Shown here: positions 8,729-16,790 of the stretch, piece by piece | How positions within the stretch are numbered: the first letter of the stretch is position 1 | How the letters are laid out: each line of letters starts with the position of its first letter | DNA from: CAYNJG01 sp965216885 | GTDB lineage: Bacteria > Planctomycetota > Planctomycetia > Pirellulales > Pirellulaceae | DNA length: 64,000 bases | Direction: 5' to 3' | NCBI GenBank assembly: GCA_965216885.1 | Contig: OZ244209.1 | Location: 1,240,001 to 1,304,000, forward strand | Program-made: the position numbers and the translations under genes | The notes under the pieces: generated by a model | Told to the model about the DNA's origin: nothing | What the model saw: the letters and a program-made list of their open reading frames with translations, nothing else | Database searches by the model: none

Positions 8729-9244
8729 ATGGGTCGCTACAGCGTTTATGGAGTTGGTGTTGTTGGTCGGACGGGACGCACGGGACAGCGGTTGAAAAAC
8801 TACGACAAGAAGAATCGCCGTTGGGGTGACGAGTGGGAAATGAACAAACTGGTCGACCTTGGCTTGTCGATGAACGGCGTCAACACCGGTGGCTCGATGA
8901 CCGGTGGCCTGACAGTTAATCTGATGAAGAGCATGGCCGAGTCCACCTTCAAACGACTGATCGGACAGGGGCTGCAGATCATACTGATGAAATGCGACGT
9001 CGACCTCAGCATCTACACTCGAGACAAAAATCTCATGTGGGCCGACGACACGTCCTTCAAGAAGTTCCGGTTCACCCAGCAAAACGTGAACAGCGAATTT
9101 CGCCGCATGATCAAGCACATTGACAAGATCGAGCTGTGTCGGATGGGCCCGCTGATGGACATGCTGTACGCGATCGCGGATTGGTCGAGCGAAGTAAAAC
9201 CCGGCAACAAGGCCTTGCTCAGCTTCTCCTTCGAGTGGTCATAG
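8729..9244 (+). CDS. Unknown 171-residue protein
   Basis: An ATG with upstream GGAG opens a 171-residue protein that I do not recognise. It has no signal peptide and no membrane segment. The N-terminal 50 residues are Gly/Arg/Tyr-rich (RYSVYGVGVVGRTGRTG). The rest is amphipathic with Met-rich stretches (MKSMAESTFKRL, MGPLMDMLYAIADW). It stands alone between the deacetylase (241 bases upstream) and the secreted propeller genes. Frames on the opposite strand (8161-9118) look like antisense shadows. Confidence 0.55.
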   Translation: MGRYSVYGVGVVGRTGRTGQRLKNYDKKNRRWGDEWEMNKLVDLGLSMNGVNTGGSMTGGLTVNLMKSMAESTFKRLIGQGLQIILMKCDVDLSIYTRDKNLMWADDTSFKKFRFTQQNVNSEFRRMIKHIDKIELCRMGPLMDMLYAIADWSSEVKPGNKALLSFSFEWS

Positions 9245-9363
9245 GACTTTGGCTCCAGCCCGGGTTTGGGGGGCCGGCAATTGGCATGCTTGTTGGTTGA
9301 TCGCGGAAATCATGGTCAATCTTTGAATTTTCGCGTCAGGCTCACTGCGGCGGCCCGTACCAT

Positions 9364-9386
9364 CTCCGTTATGACATCAAACGGAG
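9364..9386 (+). promoter_or_regulatory. Hairpin covering the ribosome-binding site of the first propeller gene
   Basis: CTCCGTT (9364-9370) pairs perfectly with AACGGAG (9380-9386) across a 9-base loop. The right arm contains GGAG, the only good Shine-Dalgarno match before the ATG at 9393. Folding in the mRNA would hide the site. A regulatory role is inferred from geometry only. Confidence 0.4.
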
Positions 9387-9392
9387 TTGGGA

Positions 9393-12300
9393 ATGGTACA
9401 TCCAAGCACACGTAGCCGTCGCTTTAGCCGCGCATTCGAGCACCTCGAAACCCGTCGTCTGCTGGCCGTTGATCTGGTCGTCGAGCACGATGCAATCGAG
9501 CCTGCGGAAGTCGGCGACATGGTGACTCGCACGATCCGAGTCCACAATCTGGGCGATAAAGTCGCCCGCGACACGCTGATCCGCAGCTCGTTGACATCTG
9601 AATTGGTCGATCCGGTCTGGGAACGCTACGAGGATCGCGCGAAGTTTATCTCGGATCCAACCGGAGGTCGGACTCCCGATTTTCAGATTCCGATATCGAC
9701 GGCCGCGGACGGATCGGAATTTGCGGTTAGCAGTATTCGAGCAATGGGCGACGTCAACGGAGATGGTGTTGAAGACTTCCTCTTAGATCGGATGCGAAAA
9801 GAGGCAGGTTCGCGACGGTGGCGACTTGTGGCGCCGATGCTTGTCCTCAGCGATGTCTCTGACGCTTTGGATTTGGCTAGGTCTTCTGATTTCACGTCGA
9901 TTCTGATCAACGCTCAAGGACGCTACCCATATGAATTTACGCCGCTGGGCGACATCAACGGCGATGGTTTTGACGACATCGGTTCCGGACCGGTAGTTGC
10001 CTTGGGCCACGCTTCGATAGGCCAGCCCGAATTCCTCGACTTTGCTGCCGAGGACGCTGCTTCATTCGTGCGGTTCACGAATGTCGTCAACGATCACGAG
10101 ACGCTCTCCGGTTTTTGGGGTATCGGTGATGTTGACGGTGATGGCTTGAGCGACATCGTATTGAATGAACCCGGTCTCGTCGTCTTTGGGGCTACCGAGT
10201 TTGGGGCGAATGGCGTCGTTGATGTGTCTGTCCTGGATGTTGACCAGACGCTGACGCTGGAATGCGCCGGACGCGAGGGTAGTTGTCGATACGGATACGT
10301 TAATCCCAAGCGTGCGTCGCAGGTCGGTGACCTGAACAACGACGGGTTCGATGACGTAATCGTTGGGCTTAGTTATGTCGGTTCGCTGGTTATTTTTGGT
10401 GGTCAAGAATTGCGAGGTGGTACCTTGCACGTCGACCAGCCCGGTGACAGGGGGTTCTTGATTCCCACCGAATTTACCGTTCGCGGGCTAGAGCAGTTGG
10501 GCTTCAACGTGCGATCTGATGGCGGTAGCGAAATGGTGCGTTTTCTGGAGGGTGGTGATTTTGACGGAGACGGGATCGACGACCTGTTGATCTCGCTGCA
10601 CGGCAACTACTGCGACGACTCGTGCACTAGCGGCGATGAAGCGAACTCCGACTCGATCGGCGGCGCTGGGGTGATTTTCGGGTCGGCGAACATTGGTGCT
10701 GGTGGTATCCTGGATCTGGAGTTGGAACGGATTCTTCGGCTTCGTGCGACGGTCAATCATTTCGACGGCCCGCCTTTGGCATCGTCCAAAGATGTCAACA
10801 ATGACGGTCGATTGGACGTGATCGTTTCAACGTCGACGGTTTCGTACGTCGTGCTCGATTCAGACGGGCTCTTTGACACGGACTTTGGTTGGGGCGGACG
10901 GGCGGATCCACAGCGATCCCTCGCGCTTCACGGACAACATGGATTCGGACAGTTTGGCGACCGTGACTACCTCGACGTAAATCACGACGGTCTTGTTGAC
11001 CAGGTTGTATTTCAGAGAGGCATGGCTACCGACGTTTTTCTGGGGCGATCCCCCGAGCCCGAATCGACTTTCGGTGAAAGTGATATCAATCAGCTTGTTG
11101 ATGTCGAGCCGGGCGAGAGCATTGTCTACACCGTTCGCGGTCGTTTGCGTGACGAAGCGATACCCATTTCAAGTTCCGTCGTTGCTTCCACCGAAGAACG
11201 GCTGGGTGACGCCCTAGTTGATAATGTCATATCGCCCCGCGACGCAGTGTTGATTGCTGTCGATCCTGTAACCCAGTACGTCGGTGGGGAAAGCGAAGTG
11301 CAATTGCAGCTTCGCATCAGGAACGAAGGGCCGTCGATTGCAAACGATGTGCAGGTTCGTGAGGACATCACCGCCGGCCTCACCGATGTCACATGGACCC
11401 GGAGCGAGAATGTTTTTCCTCCGATACTGAATTTGCGGGATGTCAATGGAGTTGATGGTGCCAGGTTCGACGGTCCATCGAGAGTTTACTTTGATCGGAT
11501 TCGTCCTCCCGCCACGTACGAATTGCCGGTCTTTGCGAAGTTGGGACTTCAGATCGGAAGTCTTGGTGACGAAAATGATGACGGGTACGACGATATCTAT
11601 GCCATCGGTTTGACGGGCTTTACTGTCTACAGTTCGCAGTCGCTTCGATTCTACGGAGGGCCGGATTTTGGCCGATCGCACGGAGATCTCGCAGACGACG
11701 CAGTACTCGTCCGTAAGCCCCGCATTACTCCCAGCGAAATTCTCGGCGATGTCAATGGAGACGGTTACGTCGATCGCATCACAGGCGACTTCAACGCCAG
11801 TGATGAGCGGGGTGAAACCTATGTTACGTTCGGCAATGCCTCTGGAATTCCTGAAATTCAGACGCATGAGTTAGATGGCGCGAACGGATTTGTTATCCGC
11901 GGAGACCGCCCCGGTGATCTCACGGGGTATTCGCTTGCGACCGGTGATGTGAACAACGACGGTTACGATGACGTGATCATAGGGCAGGGTAGTGACAAGG
12001 TCGTTGCGGCGAATGAAGACGAGGTGAGGCGAGCGGGCGTGCATGTGATCTACGGGCGACCTGCCTGGACGTCGATTGTTTCTCTCGCTGATGTCGATGG
12101 CCGCAATGGATTCTGGCTGGACGTGGGACGAGACGGCCGGCGCCACCCGAGCTTGGTGCGAAACGTCACGGTGGCGAGTGACTTCGACGTCAACGGAGAT
12201 GGCATCGACGATATCTTGATTGGCGATACGGCCGGCGGCGTACCCGTCGACTATTTTGCGAATCACGGTGCGGTGTATGTCATATTCGGTCGGCAGCAGG

Positions 12301-12671
12301 CCTCGGCATCTGGGACGGGGCCGATCTCAGACGTGGTCGATCTGCCGCTGGGCGCGGAGGTCATATATTCCGTTCGCGGTGTGCTGCCAGAGGGAGCCGA
12401 GCTTGCTGCCGGCACGGTGACCGCCACGGTGAGTGCAGCTCAGATTGATCTGGATCCACGCACGAACACGGCCACGCTTGGCGAAGTGCGATTGCTTTCG
12501 GATCTCGATTCCGATGGCACGGTGGGCTTTTCGGACTACCTGGTGCTTGCCTCGAATTTCGGTGAGTCTGACGCATCACGAGAGCAGGGCGATCTGAACG
12601 GTGACGGCACGGTCGACTTGTCGGATTTCATTGTGCTCGCCCGGCAATTCGGTGGAGGGCTGCACGAATGA
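9393..12671 (+). CDS. Secreted FG-GAP propeller protein with split DUF11-type domains and dockerin-like C-terminus (copy 1)
   Basis: The 1092-residue protein begins with the planctomycete extracellular leader (FEHLETRRLLAVDL). Residues about 25-80 look like the first half of a DUF11-type Ig domain (EPAEVGDMVTRTIRVHNLG). Seven FG-GAP/VCBS calcium motifs of the DVNGDGVEDFL type follow (about 110-545). The missing DUF11 half (SDINQLVDVEPGESIVYTVRG) comes near residue 562. A second DUF11 start (LQLRIRNEGPSIANDV, about 636) is interrupted by a further propeller segment of four or five motifs. It is completed by TGPISDVVDLPLGAEVIYS at about 972. Two dockerin-type calcium loops (SDLDSDGTVGFSDYLVL, DLNGDGTVDLSDFIVL) close it. 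Start is the ATG at 9393 rather than the TTG two codons upstream. The stop overlaps the next gene by ATGA. Confidence 0.9.
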   Translation: MVHPSTRSRRFSRAFEHLETRRLLAVDLVVEHDAIEPAEVGDMVTRTIRVHNLGDKVARDTLIRSSLTSELVDPVWERYEDRAKFISDPTGGRTPDFQIPISTAADGSEFAVSSIRAMGDVNGDGVEDFLLDRMRKEAGSRRWRLVAPMLVLSDVSDALDLARSSDFTSILINAQGRYPYEFTPLGDINGDGFDDIGSGPVVALGHASIGQPEFLDFAAEDAASFVRFTNVVNDHETLSGFWGIGDVDGDGLSDIVLNEPGLVVFGATEFGANGVVDVSVLDVDQTLTLECAGREGSCRYGYVNPKRASQVGDLNNDGFDDVIVGLSYVGSLVIFGGQELRGGTLHVDQPGDRGFLIPTEFTVRGLEQLGFNVRSDGGSEMVRFLEGGDFDGDGIDDLLISLHGNYCDDSCTSGDEANSDSIGGAGVIFGSANIGAGGILDLELERILRLRATVNHFDGPPLASSKDVNNDGRLDVIVSTSTVSYVVLDSDGLFDTDFGWGGRADPQRSLALHGQHGFGQFGDRDYLDVNHDGLVDQVVFQRGMATDVFLGRSPEPESTFGESDINQLVDVEPGESIVYTVRGRLRDEAIPISSSVVASTEERLGDALVDNVISPRDAVLIAVDPVTQYVGGESEVQLQLRIRNEGPSIANDVQVREDITAGLTDVTWTRSENVFPPILNLRDVNGVDGARFDGPSRVYFDRIRPPATYELPVFAKLGLQIGSLGDENDDGYDDIYAIGLTGFTVYSSQSLRFYGGPDFGRSHGDLADDAVLVRKPRITPSEILGDVNGDGYVDRITGDFNASDERGETYVTFGNASGIPEIQTHELDGANGFVIRGDRPGDLTGYSLATGDVNNDGYDDVIIGQGSDKVVAANEDEVRRAGVHVIYGRPAWTSIVSLADVDGRNGFWLDVGRDGRRHPSLVRNVTVASDFDVNGDGIDDILIGDTAGGVPVDYFANHGAVYVIFGRQQASASGTGPISDVVDLPLGAEVIYSVRGVLPEGAELAAGTVTATVSAAQIDLDPRTNTATLGEVRLLSDLDSDGTVGFSDYLVLASNFGESDASREQGDLNGDGTVDLSDFIVLARQFGGGLHE
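9469..9688 (+). repeat. 5' conserved repeat block, copy 1 (partner 12724-12947)
   Basis: By eye the block is about 95% identical at DNA level to 12724-12947. It includes an unbroken match over the segment encoding RAKFISDPTGGRTPDFQI. It encodes the leader end and the first DUF11 half of the two tandem proteins. Confidence 0.85.
12281..12629 (+). repeat. 3' conserved repeat block, copy 1 (partner 15535-15883)
   Basis: This block encodes the last DUF11 half and the dockerin region. It matches 15535-15883 nearly base for base over long stretches, for example around the catattcggtcggcagcagg segment, while the middles of the two genes have diverged strongly. Confidence 0.85.
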
Positions 12672-15600
12672 GCGATCGACGACGAGGCACTTTCGAATCG
12701 CTGGAAATCCGGCGGCTGCTGGCGGTTGATCTTGTGGTTGAGCACGATGCGATCGAGCCTGCGGAAGTCGGCGACATGGTGACTCGCACAATCCGAGTCC
12801 ACAATCTGGGCGATGAAGTAGCCCGCGACACGCTGGTCCGCAGCTCGTTGACTTCTGAATTGGTCGATCCCGTTTGGGAACGCCACGAGGATCGCGCGAA
12901 GTTTATCTCGGATCCAACCGGAGGTCGGACTCCCGATTTTCAGATTCGGGCGACGCGGGGAGATGATGGCTCGGAATACGCTGTAAACGACATTCACGCT
13001 GTAGGTGACATCAACGGAGATGGCGTTGAAGACTTTATGCTGGATCGAATTCAGCAAGACTCACGGCAGCGTTGGGAAAGCCTGGGGCCCATGCTGGCAA
13101 CTGGCGAGCTCTCTTCAGCGTATGACATCGGGACGGCGACAGAAGGTAGCGTCGAGTTCATTGATAGCAGGAATCCCCGCGCACGTAGCTATGCAGCTAT
13201 TGGTGACATAAACGGGGATGGTTTCGACGATCTGGCCTTTGGGGGACGCGTCATTCCTGGGCGATCCAATATCGGTCAGGAAAGTGCGATCGATGTTTTC
13301 TCCTCGGAGAGTTCGTCCTCCGTCCGGTTCGTGCATGGATTGAATGGAACTGTTTCGTTGGGCAACATTGTGGGCATCGGAGACATCAATGCGGATGGAA
13401 TCGATGACATGCTGGTGCCTGAAGTACATCGGATCGTCTTTGGCGCTTCCGGATTTGTTGCTGGTTCCAGCGTCAATGTGGACGATTTGAACGCCGATCA
13501 GACGCTGAATCTGGAATGCGCGGGAGTCGTTCCGCTTTGCCGCGAGGGAACGGTGCGTTACGCGTCGCCCATTGGAGATCTAAACGGTGACGGATTTGCT
13601 GACGCGATTTTTGGAGTCTACGAAACAGGAGCAACCGTGTTGTTTGGTGGACCGGGGCTGCCCAACGAGACGTTGTATCTTGATGATCCGGGAGAACATG
13701 GTTTTCTGATTCCCAGCGAAAGCTCCCGTTACGATGTGAGTTTGCTGGGTTTCAATATTCTTTCGGACGGCGGCGTAGGGAATGTGCGATTTGAACGTGG
13801 GCCCGACTTTGACGGTGACGGCATTGATGATTTGCTGGTCTCGATGCGGGGCAATGATTGCGGAGACGACTGCACGGCGACGGTAGAGAGCATGTTTGAT
13901 TCGACGGGCGGCGCGGCGATCGTCTATGGGGCGACGGATATTGGCGACGGCGGACTTCTCGATGCCGAAAGAGAACGGATTCGACGTTTCGAGATTACCT
14001 TCAATCAGCTTTATGATCGCCGACCCGTGGCAAGGGCCCATGACGTCAATCACGATGGTCGCACCGACCTTGTGATTTCAACGGAGGTGGTCTCGTACGC
14101 GGTGCTCGATGTCGCAGAAGTTGATGACGAAGAATCAGGTGATATCCACTTTGGCTGGATTCGGGACGAGTCCCGGGAGCTTGATGGTGCTCGTGGTTTC
14201 GGTCAGGCGGGAGACAGAAACTATGTCGATTTGAACCGCGACGGCTTGGTAGATGAGGTGCTCTTCCGCGAAGGGGAGGACGCGTTAGTCTTTCTGGGAC
14301 GTCATGACATTCGTGAGATAGTTACCGGGGCTGGGGACATTGACCAACTGGTTACGGTCGCGCCGGATTCCAGCGTGGTATACACGGTGCGCGGCAGCGT
14401 TCGTGAAAGGGCGGCTCCGTTTTCCAGTACTGTGATTGGTCAGGAATGGCAACGCGACGAGGATCTGCGGGACAATGTTGCGTCATCCCGGCAAGCAGTT
14501 TTGCTGAATGTTGAGACAGCTTCGCCGATACTGGTTGGGGCGCAGGGAGATATTGAATTTCAGTTGCGGGTTGGCAACGCTGGTCCGTCGAAGGCAACAG
14601 ACGTTGCGATCGTCGAAGACTTCACTGGGGATCTCGCGGGCGTCGAATGGGTACGGAGTGAAATGGTGTTCCCGCCAATTCTGCGTTTGGAGGGGCTGAA
14701 CGGGGCTGACGGCGCTACGTTCAATGGCCCTCCTCGTGCGTATGCAGACTATTCCTTCCCGCCAGGAGGCTATGAGACAATGCTCTTCGCGAACCTTGGC
14801 ATGCAAGTGGGGAGCCTGGGTGACGTCAACGACGATGGCTTTGACGACATCTACGCTGCAGGGCAAGATCCTACGGACTTTCGTATTCAGACACCGAGCG
14901 TGATCCATTTTGATGGTAGTGCGGACTTTGGATCGCGCGATGGGGATTTCCCGGAACACCGAGAGATCAATCAAACGCTTCCTTCGCCGAATTCTGAAAT
15001 CTTTGGCGATGTCAACGGAGACGGCTTTGCGGATCGACTGACAAGCGACAACCTTGCCAGCGACGAGCGAGGCGAGACGTACATTACGTTTGGTACTGAA
15101 AACGGAGTTCCACCTCTTCCCACCAGCGAGTTAAATGGGGCGAACGGTTTTGTTGTACGCGGCGAAACGCCGGGGGATCTAACCGGGTATTCTGTCGCAA
15201 CCGGCGACGTGAACAACGATGGTTTTGATGACGTTATCATCGGCGAAGGGAGCGACGCGGGTTACTATCCAGAGTCAACGAAAAGGCGAAACGCCAGGGT
15301 GCACGTGCTTTTCGGTCGTCCTGAATGGTCCGCTCTGAATTTGGTTTCAGATGTCGATGGGAGAAACGGATTTCGGGTGGACGGCGGGTTTGGCAGTTCC
15401 TACGTTGAGGTGCAAATTATCACCGTCGCGAGCGACTTCGATGTCAATGGCGATGGTATCGATGATATTCTGGTCGGCGACATTGGTGGTGGCGTACTGG
15501 TCGAGCCCCACCGGGGGCATGGTTCGGTTCACGTCATATTCGGTCGGCAGCAGGCCTCGGCATCTGGGACGGGATCAATCTCTGATGTGATCGATTTACC

Positions 15601-15931
15601 CTTGGGTGGGGAAGTGATCTATTCCGTTCGCGGTGTGCTGCCGGAGGGAGCCGAGCTTCCCGCCGGCACCGTGACCGCCGCGGTGGGTGCGACGCAGATT
15701 GATCTGGATCCACGCACGAACACGGCCACGCTTGGCGAAGTGCGCTTGCTTTCGGATCTCGACTCCGATGGCACGGTGGGCTTTTCGGACTACCTGGTGC
15801 TTGCCTCGAATTTCGGTGAGTCTGACGCATCACGAGAGCAGGGTGATCTGAACGGTGACGGCACGGTCGACTTGTCGGACTTCGTTGTTTTGGCGAGTCA
15901 GTTTGGTGGCTCATTGTCGTCGCGGTTATGA
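12668..15931 (+). CDS. Secreted FG-GAP propeller protein with split DUF11-type domains and dockerin-like C-terminus (copy 2)
   Basis: The 1087-residue tandem paralogue has its ATG overlapping the previous stop (ATGA), so the two are translationally coupled. Order is the same: leader (FESLEIRRLLAVDL), first DUF11 half, seven FG-GAP motifs (DINGDGVEDFM through DLNRDGLVDEV), second DUF11 half (AGDIDQLVTVAPDSSVVYTV), a second DUF11 start (FQLRVGNAGPSKATDVAI), a second propeller segment (DVNDDGFDDIY, DVNGDGFADRL, DVNNDGFDDVI, DVNGDGIDDIL), its closing half (TGSISDVIDLPLGGEVIYS) and two dockerin loops. Ends are almost identical to copy 1 and the central propellers are much more divergent. It is probably secreted and calcium-stabilised; function is unknown. 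Confidence 0.9.
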   Translation: MSDRRRGTFESLEIRRLLAVDLVVEHDAIEPAEVGDMVTRTIRVHNLGDEVARDTLVRSSLTSELVDPVWERHEDRAKFISDPTGGRTPDFQIRATRGDDGSEYAVNDIHAVGDINGDGVEDFMLDRIQQDSRQRWESLGPMLATGELSSAYDIGTATEGSVEFIDSRNPRARSYAAIGDINGDGFDDLAFGGRVIPGRSNIGQESAIDVFSSESSSSVRFVHGLNGTVSLGNIVGIGDINADGIDDMLVPEVHRIVFGASGFVAGSSVNVDDLNADQTLNLECAGVVPLCREGTVRYASPIGDLNGDGFADAIFGVYETGATVLFGGPGLPNETLYLDDPGEHGFLIPSESSRYDVSLLGFNILSDGGVGNVRFERGPDFDGDGIDDLLVSMRGNDCGDDCTATVESMFDSTGGAAIVYGATDIGDGGLLDAERERIRRFEITFNQLYDRRPVARAHDVNHDGRTDLVISTEVVSYAVLDVAEVDDEESGDIHFGWIRDESRELDGARGFGQAGDRNYVDLNRDGLVDEVLFREGEDALVFLGRHDIREIVTGAGDIDQLVTVAPDSSVVYTVRGSVRERAAPFSSTVIGQEWQRDEDLRDNVASSRQAVLLNVETASPILVGAQGDIEFQLRVGNAGPSKATDVAIVEDFTGDLAGVEWVRSEMVFPPILRLEGLNGADGATFNGPPRAYADYSFPPGGYETMLFANLGMQVGSLGDVNDDGFDDIYAAGQDPTDFRIQTPSVIHFDGSADFGSRDGDFPEHREINQTLPSPNSEIFGDVNGDGFADRLTSDNLASDERGETYITFGTENGVPPLPTSELNGANGFVVRGETPGDLTGYSVATGDVNNDGFDDVIIGEGSDAGYYPESTKRRNARVHVLFGRPEWSALNLVSDVDGRNGFRVDGGFGSSYVEVQIITVASDFDVNGDGIDDILVGDIGGGVLVEPHRGHGSVHVIFGRQQASASGTGSISDVIDLPLGGEVIYSVRGVLPEGAELPAGTVTAAVGATQIDLDPRTNTATLGEVRLLSDLDSDGTVGFSDYLVLASNFGESDASREQGDLNGDGTVDLSDFVVLASQFGGSLSSRL
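12724..12947 (+). repeat. 5' conserved repeat block, copy 2
   Basis: Direct-repeat partner of 9469-9688, in the same orientation, 3.26 kb apart. Confidence 0.85.
15535..15883 (+). repeat. 3' conserved repeat block, copy 2
   Basis: Direct-repeat partner of 12281-12629. Recombination between such blocks would delete or amplify one gene unit. Confidence 0.85.
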
Positions 15932-15969
15932 TCAACGCATTGACTGGTGACACAGTCTCGGAGGATTTC

Positions 15970-16595
15970 GTGCGAGTTAAGTCAATTCTGGTCTGCCTGG
16001 TTATGTTTGGGCACGCTGCCGCTCAGGACTGCATCGTCAATGATCATGCGGAGGTGTTTTCCGTAATGATTAATCCCTTCGAAATTACTCACCCAGTCAG
16101 TGCAACGGTGGAGCAGGGAGCTCCTGTTAGGTTCTCGGTTGCAGCCGGAGAGTCAATCGAGTTTGAGAATAGCTACTGCCCGGTCGCGGAGCCGACGTTT
16201 ACCACCAGCATTGGCGAGACGCAGCACGCCGCATTTCCCGTATACATTCTGGAACCCGGTACGGCACCGTCGGGAGGCGGTATTGCCTTGCCATTGGCCC
16301 GATTGCACTGAGCAACCTGGACGCGTCGATCGTTCAGGAGGCGTTGGGTAGCAACCTGGTTCGCGATTCAGTGGCGTTCGACACGACGGGCCTACCAGCG
16401 GGGCCGTACGCCCTGACTACTTACATGGGCTTGCACTGGAGTAGCGTCGAAACGGGCGTCTTGACGGCAGAGGGCCCCACCGATCTCTTTGTGACGTATT
16501 TTGCGACCGTCACCATCGCCGTGCCGGAGCCCTCGGGTGGCACTGGCATTCTTGTGGGGCTGCTGTTGGCGGCCTTTCTTCGGCGGCATCGATGA
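15970..16595 (+). pseudogene. Frameshifted PEP-CTERM secreted protein
   Basis: A GTG at 15970 with GGAGG five bases upstream starts a signal peptide (VKSILVCLVMFGHAAAQDC). This frame stops at 16309-16311. The frame one base back continues without a break through GPIALSNLDASIVQEAL to a PEP-CTERM tail (VPEPSGGTGILVGLLLAAFLRRHR, 16533-16592): VPEP motif, hydrophobic helix and basic end. Joining the two frames near 16280-16310 gives a coherent secreted protein of about 208 residues anchored by an exosortase. The change fits loss of one base. A longer start at 15928 overlaps the previous stop by ATGA. Sequencing error or programmed -1 shifting are alternatives to true decay. Confidence 0.65.
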
Positions 16596-16746
16596 GTATC
16601 GATGGCGTGGTTTTGCCGGGCGTCCGGCGGCGACAGGGCAACAACGCAGGCAATTCTGATGGCCCGCAGGCTGGCGACGTGGAGTTGACCGGGAATTGCA
16701 GCGGGGAAAGCACTCGTCGTTGCTACAATTGGAGGGGATTGCATAC

Positions 16747-16762
16747 GTGCGCCGTTGCGCAC
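16747..16762 (+). other. Short hairpin upstream of the VCBS/dockerin gene
   Basis: GTGCGC and GCGCAC form a perfect 6-bp stem with a CGTT tetraloop, 29 bases before the ATG at 16791. No T-run follows, so it is not a typical intrinsic terminator. It could lie in the 5' leader. Confidence 0.3.
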
Positions 16763-16790
16763 AGAAAGCTGAATTGAGGTACCTACATTC

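Noticed and set aside
8161..9118. Minus-strand frames opposite the deacetylase and unknown protein
   Set aside because: No recognisable domain; they mirror plus-strand genes that have ribosome-binding sites.
16685..16729. TTGACC and TACAAT upstream of the VCBS gene as a promoter
   Set aside because: They are 33 bases apart, far outside the usual 16-18.
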